Shown one piece after another: positions 1-7,613 of a DNA stretch of 33,788 nucleotides. Position 1 is the first letter of the stretch; each line of letters opens with the position of its first letter. The stretch spans positions 1 to 33,788 of the forward strand of contig JAFYRB010000091.1 in assembly GCA_017559615.1 (NCBI GenBank), given 5' to 3'. This stretch comes from Alistipes sp. (GTDB taxonomy: Bacteria > Bacteroidota > Bacteroidia > Bacteroidales > Rikenellaceae). Below the pieces are notes generated by a model. That model did no database searches and was not told where the DNA came from. It was given only the letters and a program-made list of their open reading frames with translations. Position numbers and translations under genes: made by a program.

Positions 1-1
1 C

Positions 2-436
2 GACTCTCGCTATATGGTCTCTATCCGCGAGGAGAAGGGTGGCACATACGGTGTGAGCGTTGGTGGCAGCATAGATAAGTATCCAGTCGAGACATATCAA
101 CTATCTATTGCTTTCGACACTAACGAGGCACTTGCAGATGAACTAATCGAAATTTGCGATGCCGAGATTCGCAAAATTGCAGAAAATGCCCCTTTAACGG
201 AGGACATCGCAAAGTCAAAGGAGTTCTTGCAGAAGAACTACAAGAACGTTTTGGAGAATAATGGCGGGTGGATATCAGCAATCTTTCGCTATTACGACGA
301 GGGTTACAACTACAAAGACGAGTATCTCGGCATCCTCGAAAGCGTAACCGCCGATGATGTTAAGGCATTCGCTCAAAAACTCCTCAACGACGGTAACCGC
401 ACCCTCGTAGTGATGCGACCAGAACAAATAAAATAG
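2..436 (+). CDS. M16 family metallopeptidase, C-terminal fragment (5' end outside window)
   Basis: This is the last 144 residues of a zinc peptidase of the pitrilysin/insulinase family. The frame is open from base 2, so the ATG at 14 is internal, not a start. The piece begins with REEKGGTYGVSV, matching the conserved 'R-E-K-xx-(A/G)-Y-x-V' segment of the C-terminal M16 half. It then shows the usual alternating helices and a last helix before the MRPEQ end. The active-site HxxEH motif would lie upstream, outside the window. M16 proteins of Bacteroidetes are commonly periplasmic, but no signal peptide can be seen here. Family call is firm; substrate is unknown. Confidence 0.85.
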   Translation, partial: DSRYMVSIREEKGGTYGVSVGGSIDKYPVETYQLSIAFDTNEALADELIEICDAEIRKIAENAPLTEDIAKSKEFLQKNYKNVLENNGGWISAIFRYYDEGYNYKDEYLGILESVTADDVKAFAQKLLNDGNRTLVVMRPEQIK

Positions 437-463
437 AGACTCATATTACTACAATTTACATCA

Positions 464-495
464 ATGGTGACTGCTCTATTATGAGTAGTCGCCAT
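464..495 (+). terminator. Hairpin downstream of the M16 gene, possible terminator
   Basis: A 13-base stem (464-476 with 483-495, two G-U wobbles) closes a six-base loop 28 bases after the M16 stop codon. An A-run and then a T-rich stretch follow about 10-25 bases later rather than directly, so termination efficiency is uncertain. Confidence 0.45.
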
Positions 496-542
496 TATAT
501 ATTTCAAAAAAAAATTATTTTTTCGTCGCACAAAAACAACAA

Positions 543-569
543 CCACCATAATGTTTAACACTATGGTGG
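543..569 (-). terminator. Hairpin with a T-rich tract on the minus strand
   Basis: CCACCATA (543-550) pairs perfectly with TATGGTGG (562-569). Read on the minus strand the hairpin is followed by a T-rich tract (TTGTTGTTTTTG), which looks like an intrinsic terminator for something transcribed leftwards. I see no supported minus-strand gene between here and 911. Confidence 0.35.
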
Positions 570-709
570 CTGCATATGAAGATAGTTTTGTATGTATTGA
601 AGGGGCTTATTCCTCTTCCTCAACGATTTATTGTTGGTCACTTTTGGTCGCTGTGTCACACTACAATTGAGGGCATTTTTCGCAAATTGCTCATAAACAT
701 CAAAACCTC

Positions 710-774
710 AATTAGTTGCAAGTATTCAGTGCTAATTAGTTGCAAAACTCCTTATTTTCACGCAATTAGTTCAA
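710..774. repeat. Three copies of AATTAGTT(G)CAA in the M16-MFS gap
   Basis: AATTAGTTGCAA occurs at 710-721 and 734-745, and AATTAGTTCAA at 764-774. All are in the same orientation with 24- and 30-base periods. The gap 437-911 holds no gene I can support. A 97-codon open frame (576-869) runs through the terminator hairpin at its end and has no family features. The repeats may be binding sites or the relic of an element. Confidence 0.5.
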
Positions 775-821
775 TCCTGACTGTGTCATATGACTATACC
801 AAGACAACGGTTCCGAGTACC

Positions 822-850
822 AAAGAGAAGCTTTATGGCTTCTCTTTTTT
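822..850 (+). terminator. Rho-independent terminator upstream of the MFS gene
   Basis: AAAGAGAAGC (822-831) pairs perfectly with GCTTCTCTTT (838-847) around a six-base loop, and the T-run continues to 850. It lies 386 bases after the M16 stop and 62 before the MFS start. It therefore ends either a long M16 3' UTR or a separate short transcript in the gap. Confidence 0.75.
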
Positions 851-911
851 GTTTTATACTCCGTTATAGATTGGTATATCTATTGCACACTTACCAGCAA
901 AAACTATTGTT

Positions 912-2099
912 ATGAAAGTCAAGACTGGAAAGGGTGAAATCTCGTTGGTGGTGTTGGTGGCGATACTATCGGTATCTGCAATAGTCTCGTTGCCAGGGTT
1001 AGCGATATCGCCCATATTGGATGATTTGGATAAGATTTTTCCTCACGCGAGCGAGCTTGAGGTTGATATGTTGGAGTCGTTGCCCTCGCTGATGATTATT
1101 CCGTTTATGCTCTTTGCGGGCGGTTGGTCGATACGCGGTAATAAGATTCGACTTCTTGTGGTAGGCACGACTATATTTCTTCTTAGTGGTATCGGCTCGT
1201 TGATGGCTCGTAGTCTTGTGGAGTTGATTGTTTTGGGTGCAATTATGGGTGTTGGAGCTGGCCTTATCATTCCGCTCTCAACAAGTCTTATTGTTGATTA
1301 TTTCGTGGGTGAATATCGTGTTAAGCAACTCGGTATAAGCTCAGCGATAAATAACCTTACGCTCGTTATTGCAACCTCGCTTACTGGCTATCTTGCCGAT
1401 ATTAAGTGGTACTATGCCTTTGCAGTCTATCTGCTGCCTGCTATAACTTTGATACTTATACCTGCGCTTAGCCACGCCAAGCCTGATAACGTGCATAATG
1501 AAGATGTTGTAAATGATACCAAAACGTTGAATGTTAGGGTAGTGGTATCGCTAATGTTATTCTACTTTGTAATTACATATTGTACACTTGTTGTAACCTT
1601 CAATACCTCATATCTAGCTGCTCAGGGAGGTATGAATAGCTCAGATGCGGGCTTGCTAATATCGCTCTTCTTCCTTGCTATTATGGCTCCGGGTTTTGTG
1701 CTTAATGGCATTAAGCGTGTGTTGGGTCGCACTACAAATTTCTGGTCATTGGTAGTTATGGGTTGTGGCTTAGTGGTGATGTCGCTCGAGGATCCAAAGT
1801 TCTCGACTCTCGCTCTTGGTGCTATACTTTCGGGCTTGGGTTATGGTGTTATGCAGCCGCTTATATACGACCGTGCAGCAACAAGTTCACCGCCAAACCT
1901 TTCGACCTTGGCGTTGTCGTTGGTTATGGCGGTGAACTATCTTGCAATCCTTGTTGCTCCCTTTATTATAGATGGTATAGATGCTTTGTTCCATACCACC
2001 AACCACGCCTTTGCCTTCCTCTTCAACGGTATTGTAGGCTTGATATTAGCTGTCGGAGCTATATTTGTTGGTCGTGGCTCAAAGACTCAGACCTCTTGA
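912..2099 (+). CDS. Major facilitator superfamily transporter
   Basis: This 395-residue integral inner-membrane protein has about twelve hydrophobic segments in two halves, with a charged central loop near residues 190-205. That size and layout fit MFS secondary transporters. The region around residues 95-130, with several glycines after a helix and VGAGLIIPLS, resembles the helix 4 part of drug/proton antiporter-type MFS members. I cannot name the substrate. The start ATG follows the terminator at 822-850, so the gene is probably a single-gene unit. Its stop overlaps the end of the convergent miaA gene by 13 bases, an arrangement in which antisense transcription is possible. Family confidence is high, subfamily low. 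Confidence 0.85.
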   Translation: MKVKTGKGEISLVVLVAILSVSAIVSLPGLAISPILDDLDKIFPHASELEVDMLESLPSLMIIPFMLFAGGWSIRGNKIRLLVVGTTIFLLSGIGSLMARSLVELIVLGAIMGVGAGLIIPLSTSLIVDYFVGEYRVKQLGISSAINNLTLVIATSLTGYLADIKWYYAFAVYLLPAITLILIPALSHAKPDNVHNEDVVNDTKTLNVRVVVSLMLFYFVITYCTLVVTFNTSYLAAQGGMNSSDAGLLISLFFLAIMAPGFVLNGIKRVLGRTTNFWSLVVMGCGLVVMSLEDPKFSTLALGAILSGLGYGVMQPLIYDRAATSSPPNLSTLALSLVMAVNYLAILVAPFIIDGIDALFHTTNHAFAFLFNGIVGLILAVGAIFVGRGSKTQTS

Positions 2100-2998
2100 T
2101 TTTCGATGTAGACAATTATCTCTGATAAATCAGATGGGGCGAACCATCTAAACTCGCTATCGCGCCTAAACCAGGTCATCTGTCGCTTGGCATAACGGCG
2201 CGAGTTGCGTTTCACTAGTTCTATTGACTCCTCCAACGAGCACTTGCCGTCGAAGTGGTCGAATATCTCGCGGTAGCCTACGGTTTGTAGCGCGTTAAGG
2301 TGACGCTTAGGATACATAGCCTTTGCCTCGTCGATAAGACCCTCCTCGACCATCATATCTACACGGCGGTTGATGCGGTCGTAGAGTATGTCGCGAGGCA
2401 TATCGGTGGCAATCTTTATAATGTTGAATGGTCGCTCTGTTGCTGTGCCACTGCGCTGCTCGGAGTAGGGCTTGCCTGATGATATGCACACCTCTAAGGC
2501 TCGCATCACACGCGACGGGTTACATCTATCAACGACTTCGGCATACGCAGGGTCTAATTGTTGAAGCTCTGCAAATAGCGATTCAAGTCCCTCGTTCTCG
2601 AGACGCTGTTTGAGACTGTTACGTAGCTCCTCGTCAGCCTCTGGAAGCGCGTCCATACCACTGCATAGGGCTTGAATATAGAGTCCCGAGCCACCCACAG
2701 CCACGACATATTTGTTCTCTGCAAATAGCCTTTCGAGTAGGGCGAGTGCCTCCACCTCGTAGCGGCCGCAGTTGAAGTCGTCCTCAGGCTCGCGGTCGGC
2801 GATGAAGTAGTGCTTTACGGCGGCAAGCTCCTCTGCGGTCGGCTGCGCTGTGCCTATGGCCATACCACGATACATCTGACGTGAGTCGGTGGAGATTATG
2901 GGTGCGTGAAAGTGCTTGGCAATCTCTACTGCCAAGGCACTCTTTCCCGAGCCTGTAGGTCCACCTACTACTATCAGCGTACCTCGCTTAGAACTCAT
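2087..2998 (-). CDS. miaA: tRNA dimethylallyltransferase MiaA
   Basis: MiaA transfers a dimethylallyl group to N6 of adenosine 37 in tRNAs that read codons starting with U. The P-loop GPTGSGKS lies at residues 13-20. The DSRQMYRGMAIGTA segment (catalytic Asp and substrate contacts) and VGGSGLYIQAL follow, and the length of 303 residues is normal. A longer frame opens at 3022, but its extra residues are a run of threonines with no counterpart in the family. I therefore start at 2998, overlapping the upstream gene by 11 bases, as expected for translational coupling. The gene is the second of a two-gene minus-strand operon driven from 3517-3546. Confidence 0.95.
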   Translation of the reverse strand: MSSKRGTLIVVGGPTGSGKSALAVEIAKHFHAPIISTDSRQMYRGMAIGTAQPTAEELAAVKHYFIADREPEDDFNCGRYEVEALALLERLFAENKYVVAVGGSGLYIQALCSGMDALPEADEELRNSLKQRLENEGLESLFAELQQLDPAYAEVVDRCNPSRVMRALEVCISSGKPYSEQRSGTATERPFNIIKIATDMPRDILYDRINRRVDMMVEEGLIDEAKAMYPKRHLNALQTVGYREIFDHFDGKCSLEESIELVKRNSRRYAKRQMTWFRRDSEFRWFAPSDLSEIIVYIENQEV

Positions 2999-3494
2999 CG
3001 TCGTAGTTGTCGTCGCCGTCAAACTCGTTGTAGTCGCTCATCATCTCGTCGAAGATAGATCCCGACTGCACTGTTGCTTCAGGGTTGTACTGATCTGGTA
3101 CTGCGGCGTGCTCGAAAGCTACACGAGGATACTTCATTCCCTCCTGTGGGCGCTGCATATCTATTAGCTCGAGGTAGTACGAGCGGTCGTTGAGCATATC
3201 GAAGGTGTAGACAAGGCGGTCGTGGAAGTCGTTGTTTACCTCCATAAGGCGCACCTTATCCATACAGCGTGGCGCATCAGGAATGTCGTCGCCCATATCT
3301 ATCTCAGAGAACTCCTCTACGAGTCGCCACTCTGCATCAGACTTAAATATCGATACCATACACTCATCATACCCCAAAGCGCGGAGTATAAAATGGTGAA
3401 ACTCGGTAAGTGTCATATCTGGGTAGACCTCAAAGTCGCGCACGAAGTTATCGCTCTCGTCGCTGAGCATTCGGTACTTAAAAATAATATTCAT
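2988..3494 (-). CDS. pRiA4b ORF-3-like protein, first gene of the miaA operon
   Basis: This 168-residue soluble acidic protein resembles the plasmid pRiA4b ORF-3 domain. It shows an N-terminal strand-helix pattern, 'VYPDMTLTEFHHFILRALGY', followed by SIFKSDAEW and the core 'LVYTFDMLNDRSYYLEL'. The C-terminal 30 residues are very acidic and low in complexity (DDNYDDEF end). The family is named after a plasmid/IS-associated gene, but it is common in Bacteroidetes chromosomes and its molecular function is not established. It is promoted from 3517-3546 and overlaps miaA by 11 bases, so the two are co-expressed. Confidence 0.8.
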   Translation of the reverse strand: MNIIFKYRMLSDESDNFVRDFEVYPDMTLTEFHHFILRALGYDECMVSIFKSDAEWRLVEEFSEIDMGDDIPDAPRCMDKVRLMEVNNDFHDRLVYTFDMLNDRSYYLELIDMQRPQEGMKYPRVAFEHAAVPDQYNPEATVQSGSIFDEMMSDYNEFDGDDNYDDEF

Positions 3495-3516
3495 CGTTTA
3501 TTAAATATGTTACTAC

Positions 3517-3546
3517 AAAGATATGATATTTTCTGCAAAATGCAAA
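3517..3546 (-). promoter_or_regulatory. Promoter for the pRiA4b ORF-3-like gene and miaA
   Basis: On the minus strand TTTG (3543-3546) and TATCTTTG (3517-3524) are separated by 18 bases, matching the Bacteroidetes -33/-7 consensus. It sits 23 bases before the ATG and diverges from the rho promoter. Confidence 0.75.
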
Positions 3547-3611
3547 ACTTCGTATACCTAATCTTAATATCCCATATAGCAATAAAATTATAAAGAAAAT
3601 CAAAAAACATT

Positions 3612-3641
3612 TTTGCATTTAACAAAAAAGCACTATATTTG
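3612..3641 (+). promoter_or_regulatory. rho promoter
   Basis: TTTG (3612-3615) and TATATTTG (3634-3641) are spaced by 18 bases. Transcription would begin near 3648, giving a leader of roughly 65 bases before rho. Confidence 0.75.
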
Positions 3642-3667
3642 CATCACTAACGGACAATTGACAATCC

Positions 3668-3687
3668 CCCGCGAGTCTCATCGTGGG
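3668..3687 (+). other. rho: Hairpin in the rho leader
   Basis: CCCGCGA (3668-3674) pairs with TCGTGGG (3681-3687), seven base pairs with one G-U, around a six-base loop. It lies in the predicted leader 28 bases before the ATG. It lacks a T-run, so it is not a simple terminator. E. coli rho is autoregulated in its leader, which makes a regulatory role plausible, but this is inference. Confidence 0.4.
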
Positions 3688-3714
3688 TTTCGGATAATAA
3701 TCAATATTTGATAT

Positions 3715-5454
3715 ATGCAGGATTTAGAGACATTGGAGGGTAAGACCATTGTGGAGTTGCGCGAAATCGCAAAGAGCTTGGGTATTGTACCTTCAAATAT
3801 GAAAAAGCAGGAACTCTTCGAAAAGATTGTGGCGTTTGCCACTGGTGCAAGTGCTGGTGTGAGTGAGGAGAGTGGTGCTTCCGTAGAGCCTAAGCAGGAG
3901 ACTGAGTCTCAAGAGGTGCCTCGTCGTGGTCGTAGACCTCGTATGGCGAGTGTTAAGGTTAGCGAGACATCCCCAAAAGTAGAGAATACCAATATTAATA
4001 TAGATAATACCCCCGTTGAGGTGGCTGCACCCGTTGCTGAGCCAGTAGTTGAGTCTGTTGCTGAGCCAGTGCAGGAGGTGTGTGAGGAGCCAGCTCCAAC
4101 CCCAGCAAAGCGCCGTGGTCGTAAGCCAAAGGCTGTGGCGGTTGAGGAGGTGGCAGAGGTAGCTTCAGAGGAGGCTGTTGAGCCTCAGGCGGCTGAGCCG
4201 ATTGATGAGGCTGCCGAGGAGAACTTTGAGGATGTAGAGGGTGAGGACGACGGCGAATTCTACGATGATGAGGAGTTCGACGACGAGGGTATCATCGATG
4301 GCTATCCAGAGGATGGCGCTGTAACCAAGGATGACTTTACTGCCGTAATTGAGGGCGAGGGTGTATTGGAGATTATGGCAGACGGTTTTGGCTTCCTGCG
4401 TTCGGCAGACTATAACTATCTTAACTCTCCAGATGATGTCTATGTCTCGCCATCGCAGATTAAGCTCTTTGGCCTTAAGGCTGGTGATACCGTAAGTGGT
4501 ACTATCCGCCCACCAAAGGAGGGTGAGAAGTATTTCCCATTGGTACACGTAGACCTTATCAATGGACTCAAGCCAGATATCATCCGTGATCGTCAGCAGT
4601 TTGAGTATCTTACACCGCTATTCCCTTGCGAGAAGTTCAATCTTACTGGTAACGGCAATAACTCGAAGTCTAACCGCATTGTCGACCTCTTTGCTCCTAT
4701 TGGTAAGGGTCAGCGTGCTCTTATCGTAGCGCAGCCTAAGACAGGTAAGACTATGCTGTTGCAGTCTATTGCAAATGCTATTGCTGACAACCACCCTGAG
4801 GTATATATGATTGTGCTCCTTATCGATGAGCGCCCTGAGGAGGTTACCGAGATGGCGCGCCACGTGAAGGCAGAGGTTGTGGCATCTACCTTTGATGAGC
4901 AGGCAACACGCCACGTGAAAGTTGCTGAGATGGTGCTCGAGAAGGCAAAGCGTATGGTGGAGTGTGGTCACGATGTTGTAATCTTCCTTGATTCTATTAC
5001 ACGCCTTGCACGCGCTTATAACTCCGTACAGCCAGCATCTGGTAAGGTGCTTTCAGGAGGTGTTGATGCCAACGCACTGCATAAGCCTAAGCGCTTCTTT
5101 GGTGCTGCGCGTAATACCGAGGAGAAGGGCTCTCTAACTATCATTGCTACAGCGCTTATCGACACAGGTTCAAAGATGGATGAGGTTATCTTCGAGGAGT
5201 TTAAGGGTACTGGTAATATGGAGCTTCAGCTCGATCGTAAGCTCGCAAATAAGCGTATCTATCCAGCTGTTGATGTCGTCGCATCAGGTACACGTCGCGA
5301 GGATCTTCTCCTTAACCAGAGCGTTATGCAGCGCACCTGGATACTCCGCAAACACCTCGCCGATATGACTACCGTGGAGGCAATGGAGTTCTTGCAGAAG
5401 CAGATGAATCTAACAAGAGATAATGATGAATTGTTGGCCACAATGAATCAGTAA
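3715..5454 (+). CDS. rho: Transcription termination factor Rho with Bacteroidetes-type disordered insertion
   Basis: Rho is a hexameric RNA-dependent ATPase that ends transcription. Residues 1-42 form the Rho N-terminal helical domain. Residues about 43-205 are a low-complexity insertion rich in E, V, A and P, with two AT-hook-like basic patches (RRGRRPR at 70-76, RRGRKPK at 133-139), ending in an acidic tract. The RNA-binding OB fold follows (about 216-290). The ATPase core has Walker A QPKTGKT with Lys345, the Walker B aspartate in [16 protein letters not shown], and the R-loop segment [20 protein letters not shown]. Length is 579 against 419 for E. coli, the excess being the insertion. The gene is monocistronic, between its own promoter and a strong terminator. 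Confidence 0.97.
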   Translation: MQDLETLEGKTIVELREIAKSLGIVPSNMKKQELFEKIVAFATGASAGVSEESGASVEPKQETESQEVPRRGRRPRMASVKVSETSPKVENTNINIDNTPVEVAAPVAEPVVESVAEPVQEVCEEPAPTPAKRRGRKPKAVAVEEVAEVASEEAVEPQAAEPIDEAAEENFEDVEGEDDGEFYDDEEFDDEGIIDGYPEDGAVTKDDFTAVIEGEGVLEIMADGFGFLRSADYNYLNSPDDVYVSPSQIKLFGLKAGDTVSGTIRPPKEGEKYFPLVHVDLINGLKPDIIRDRQQFEYLTPLFPCEKFNLTGNGNNSKSNRIVDLFAPIGKGQRALIVAQPKTGKTMLLQSIANAIADNHPEVYMIVLLIDERPEEVTEMARHVKAEVVASTFDEQATRHVKVAEMVLEKAKRMVECGHDVVIFLDSITRLARAYNSVQPASGKVLSGGVDANALHKPKRFFGAARNTEEKGSLTIIATALIDTGSKMDEVIFEEFKGTGNMELQLDRKLANKRIYPAVDVVASGTRREDLLLNQSVMQRTWILRKHLADMTTVEAMEFLQKQMNLTRDNDELLATMNQ

Positions 5455-5500
5455 TCTCTTATGATAGTGGGCAATATCTTTGCTCTTTAGCTAAAATAAT

Positions 5501-5546
5501 ATTCCCTCGGGCTGTACTAAATGTACTATCCCGAGGGAATTTTTTG
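5501..5546 (+). terminator. rho terminator
   Basis: ATTCCCTCGGG (5501-5511) pairs perfectly with CCCGAGGGAAT (5530-5540). The loop itself contains a GTAC-rich mini-palindrome, and T residues follow to 5546. Confidence 0.85.
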
Positions 5547-5595
5547 CTATAGAATAAATCTATAGCATAATAAATTTGTATGGATACAAAATAAC

Positions 5596-5623
5596 AGAAG
5601 GCGTTGATTTCTCAACGCCTTCT
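5596..5623 (-). terminator. Terminator for tRNA-His
   Basis: A perfect 12-base stem (AGAAGGCGTTGA, 5596-5607, with 5612-5623) closes a four-base loop just downstream of the tRNA on the minus strand. It is followed by GTTATTTTG. It could also act as a second stop for rho read-through on the plus strand. Confidence 0.75.
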
Positions 5624-5628
5624 TGCTT

Positions 5629-5706
5629 TGGGGTGGAAGATGGGATTCGAACCCACGACCTTAGGAACCACAATCCTCTACTCTAACCGACTGAGCTACA
5701 TCCACC
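5629..5706 (-). tRNA. tRNA-His (anticodon GTG)
   Basis: The minus strand folds into a full cloverleaf with D arm GCTC-AGTCGGTTA-GAGT, anticodon loop TTGTGGT and T loop TTCGAAT. The encoded extra G at position -1 (5706) faces C73, the identity element of histidine tRNA, and the 3' CCA is encoded (5629-5631). Two stem positions are non-canonical as read: U6-U67 in the acceptor and G27-A43 in the anticodon stem. A promoter and terminator frame the gene. Confidence 0.95.
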
Positions 5707-5732
5707 GTGTGATTTGTTTTTCAAATCGGGTG

Positions 5733-5763
5733 CAAATATACATACTTTTTTCTATTATCCAAA
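5733..5763 (-). promoter_or_regulatory. tRNA-His promoter
   Basis: On the minus strand TTTG (5760-5763) and TATATTTG (5733-5740) are spaced by 19 bases, and the -7 element lies 27 bases before the tRNA 5' end. Confidence 0.75.
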
Positions 5764-5835
5764 ATTTTTGCAAAACATTTTCTCTAAATATATGCTATTT
5801 CCCGGAAAAATGTTTCGCGTAGCTCCTACCCTCGG

Positions 5836-6606
5836 TTAATATATCTCCTCAAGGAGTGTTGCTAGGCGAATGCCAGCCTTGAGAAGTTGTGTCTCGATAA
5901 TAGGGGCGTAGTAGGCTACATAGTCGTACGAGAGGTTCTCGCCAGTAGTGGAGCGGGTGTAGACATCTGCGGCGAGCGCAACGCACTCCTCGATCCAATC
6001 TATTGGTCTACCTTGTGCCATTGTCTTCTTCTCCTTCTTGTTTACGCGGTCTATCTGCTCCTGCCACTCGCTATGGCTCCAGCGATGTGCCGACTCGATA
6101 ATATCGCTGTCCCATACAGAGTGTAGCTTCTTCTGTGAATTGAAGTATTTTACCGTGGTGCCGTTACCTCCTCTGTCGCTCTTGTGTCCTGCGTGCATAG
6201 GGCAGTGCATATCGCCCACAAGGTGGATGAGCATCATTAGCTGTGCGCGCTCCTGCTCGGGAGTAAGCTCACCGCTCTTGAGATTTGCTACGATACTGTC
6301 TATTGCCGTGACAATATCACCCTTTGTCTCCTTCTCGGAGTTGAAGTAGGTCTGCTCCTTGGGGTCTACATTCACATAGTGCCAAGTCTTGGTGTAGGCA
6401 TACTCCTCGGTGTGGCTGGCGTTGTCCATCCAGTTTGCTACATATACCATCGAGTGACCTCCGAGTACCTGCTCAACGGTGCGACGTGTCTTTTTCGAGA
6501 TATTCTTCTCTGCCACGCACGCCACAATGTCGTGACCCTTAGCACCCCACGCAAAAGCCATTGCTGGGATACATAACGCTAATGCTATAACTAAAAATTT
6601 ACGCAT
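5836..6606 (-). CDS. Secreted S1/P1-type zinc nuclease
   Basis: S1/P1 nucleases are secreted trinuclear-zinc enzymes that cut single-stranded DNA and RNA. I start at 6606 (256 residues): the signal peptide MRKFLVIALALCIPAMAFA is then complete. Cleavage leaves the N-terminal Trp20 that ligates zinc through its backbone in this family (WGAKGH). Other metal ligands are visible: NWMDN, TWHYVNVD, HLVGDMHCPMHAG with a following RGGN, and HSVWDSDII. A longer frame to 6639 would place its ATG inside the -7 promoter element, so it is rejected. The likely role is extracellular or periplasmic nucleic-acid scavenging. The gene stands alone behind the terminator of the araC-type gene. Confidence 0.92.
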   Translation of the reverse strand: MRKFLVIALALCIPAMAFAWGAKGHDIVACVAEKNISKKTRRTVEQVLGGHSMVYVANWMDNASHTEEYAYTKTWHYVNVDPKEQTYFNSEKETKGDIVTAIDSIVANLKSGELTPEQERAQLMMLIHLVGDMHCPMHAGHKSDRGGNGTTVKYFNSQKKLHSVWDSDIIESAHRWSHSEWQEQIDRVNKKEKKTMAQGRPIDWIEECVALAADVYTRSTTGENLSYDYVAYYAPIIETQLLKAGIRLATLLEEIY

Positions 6607-6636
6607 ATTATATACTATTATTATATCCTCTGTCGG

Positions 6637-6644
6637 CAAAGATA
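6637..6644 (-). promoter_or_regulatory. -7 element for the S1/P1 nuclease gene
   Basis: TATCTTTG on the minus strand, 30 bases before the chosen ATG at 6606. A clear TTTG -33 box is not seen, so this is a partial promoter match. Confidence 0.55.
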
Positions 6645-6694
6645 GAAATTTTGTGGTGATTATACTAATATTGTTGAACTTAACTTAAATGTAT

Positions 6695-6733
6695 ACACAG
6701 CACCCGCGAACTAATTGCTCGCGGGTGCTGTGT
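6695..6733 (-). terminator. Terminator between the AraC-type and S1/P1 genes
   Basis: A perfect 15-base GC-rich stem (6695-6709 with 6719-6733, ACACAGCACCCGCGA on the left) has a nine-base loop, 14 bases after the stop of the AraC-type gene. The flanking T-tract is better on the plus strand than on the minus strand, although the genes on both sides are on the minus strand. Confidence 0.7.
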
Positions 6734-6747
6734 TTTATCGCGGTATG

Positions 6748-7179
6748 CTACTTCCTTGGGCTCTCTTCCTCTACTTCGTGGGATTGTCGCTCATTTTCGC
6801 GGAGTTGCTTGCTGAGGCGAGCAGGGGAGATACCGTAGCGTTTGCGGAAGGCGGCGATAAAGTGTGAACTATTATTGAAGCCACAGAGCTTAGTGAGTTC
6901 CACAATCGCGATATCCTGCTTTAGGATTATCTTGTAAGCAAGTTCTAACTTACGCAATGTAAACCAACGGTGTGGTGACATACTATATCGAGCGCGAAAA
7001 TGGCGTTTGAAGGTCGAGATGGATTGGCAGCACATCTCTGCTAACACCTCAACCCCAACAGCGCTTTTAATTCCATACTCTATAGCCTGGGTAAAACGCT
7101 CATCCTCACGTTCCCATCCACTCGCTCCATTATCTAGTATTTCGATATCTATTTGTAGCGTCATTCGTTCACTTGCCAT
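6748..7179 (-). CDS. Short AraC-type HTH transcriptional regulator
   Basis: This 143-residue protein consists almost entirely of an AraC/XylS DNA-binding domain with two helix-turn-helix units. The first is around residues 42-70 (VEVLAEMCCQSISTFKRHFRA...SMSPHRW). The second is around 90-122, with the family signature CGFNNSSHFIAAFRKRYGISP. There is no N-terminal sugar-binding or receiver domain; only about 30 leading residues precede the HTH, and a charged tail follows. Any signal must come by another route, such as abundance or a partner. It diverges from the M64 surface-protein locus, with promoters about 150 bases apart, so it is a candidate regulator of that locus (inference). Confidence 0.88.
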   Translation of the reverse strand: MASERMTLQIDIEILDNGASGWEREDERFTQAIEYGIKSAVGVEVLAEMCCQSISTFKRHFRARYSMSPHRWFTLRKLELAYKIILKQDIAIVELTKLCGFNNSSHFIAAFRKRYGISPARLSKQLRENERQSHEVEEESPRK

Positions 7180-7205
7180 ACTTAATTATTCTATGAATTA
7201 CACTA

Positions 7206-7236
7206 CAAATATATGTAAAGTATGTTATATTACAAT
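7206..7236 (-). promoter_or_regulatory. Promoter of the AraC-type gene
   Basis: On the minus strand ATTG (7233-7236) and TATATTTG (7206-7213) are spaced by 19 bases, 27 bases before the ATG. The stretch from here to 7385 is AT-rich with nothing else I can name. Confidence 0.6.
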
Positions 7237-7385
7237 GTTAATACTTAAAAAATACCAATATTGAACCTTTTGTGATATAATTCAGCGAATAGTTATGGCT
7301 AAATTACAATTAAAGTTATGGTTTTTATTGTATTATAGGAAGTTACGGTATGAAAGTTTATTCGTGCAAAAAAATGTCTGGGGAG

Positions 7386-7416
7386 TTGGAAAATCGAAAA
7401 AATAATCATACATTTG
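7386..7416 (+). promoter_or_regulatory. Promoter of the small ORF and M64 lipoprotein
   Basis: TTGG (7386-7389) and TACATTTG (7409-7416) are spaced by 19 bases. The predicted start is near 7424, about 35 bases before the small ORF at 7458. Confidence 0.6.
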
Positions 7417-7457
7417 TGTATAGAATCGAAAGCAAACAATGATTAAACTATACAAAA

Positions 7458-7595
7458 ATGATCCAGAAATTTGATAGTGTGCACTATGAAGCGCCCACGT
7501 TCTATGTTATGGCGGTGGCTATAGAGGCTGGTTTTAGTCTGTCGGATTCTTCGCTCGAAAATCTTGGCGAAGAGAGAGAGGATATGGAGTGGTAG
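7458..7595 (+). CDS. 45-residue small protein upstream of the M64 lipoprotein
   Basis: A complete small frame begins MIQKFDSVHYEAPTF and ends GEEREDMEW before TAG. It lies between a promoter and the lipoprotein gene, 18 bases ahead of the latter, in the same direction. From memory, Bacteroidales surface-lipoprotein loci often carry such 40-55-residue genes. They have a short basic start, a 'Y-x-A/P-P' segment, a hydrophobic middle with GF-S, and an acidic tail ending in W; this one fits in every part. The function is unknown; a leader peptide, an envelope-associated peptide or a co-exported partner are options. It is too long and too placed to be chance in my view, but there is no biochemical evidence. 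Confidence 0.7.
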   Translation: MIQKFDSVHYEAPTFYVMAVAIEAGFSLSDSSLENLGEEREDMEW

Positions 7596-7613
7596 TATAT
7601 AAATAGTAGGGGT

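Noticed and set aside
561..707. 48-codon minus-strand open frame without a start codon
   Set aside because: It begins directly after a stop with no ATG, GTG or TTG in place. The peptide matches nothing I know and could be chance or a decayed fragment.
764..815. TTCAATCCTGAC and GGTTCCGAGTACC look like tRNA T-arm sequence
   Set aside because: The complementary stems and the rest of a cloverleaf are missing, so no tRNA or tRNA remnant can be supported.
576..869. 97-codon plus-strand open frame in the M16-MFS gap
   Set aside because: It runs through the terminator hairpin at 822-850, contains the repeat cluster, and shows no family motif; it is probably a chance frame.
2999..3022. Longer miaA start giving a Thr-rich N-terminus
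   Set aside because: The extra residues have no counterpart in MiaA proteins and lie wholly within the upstream gene; the ATG at 2998 fits the family.
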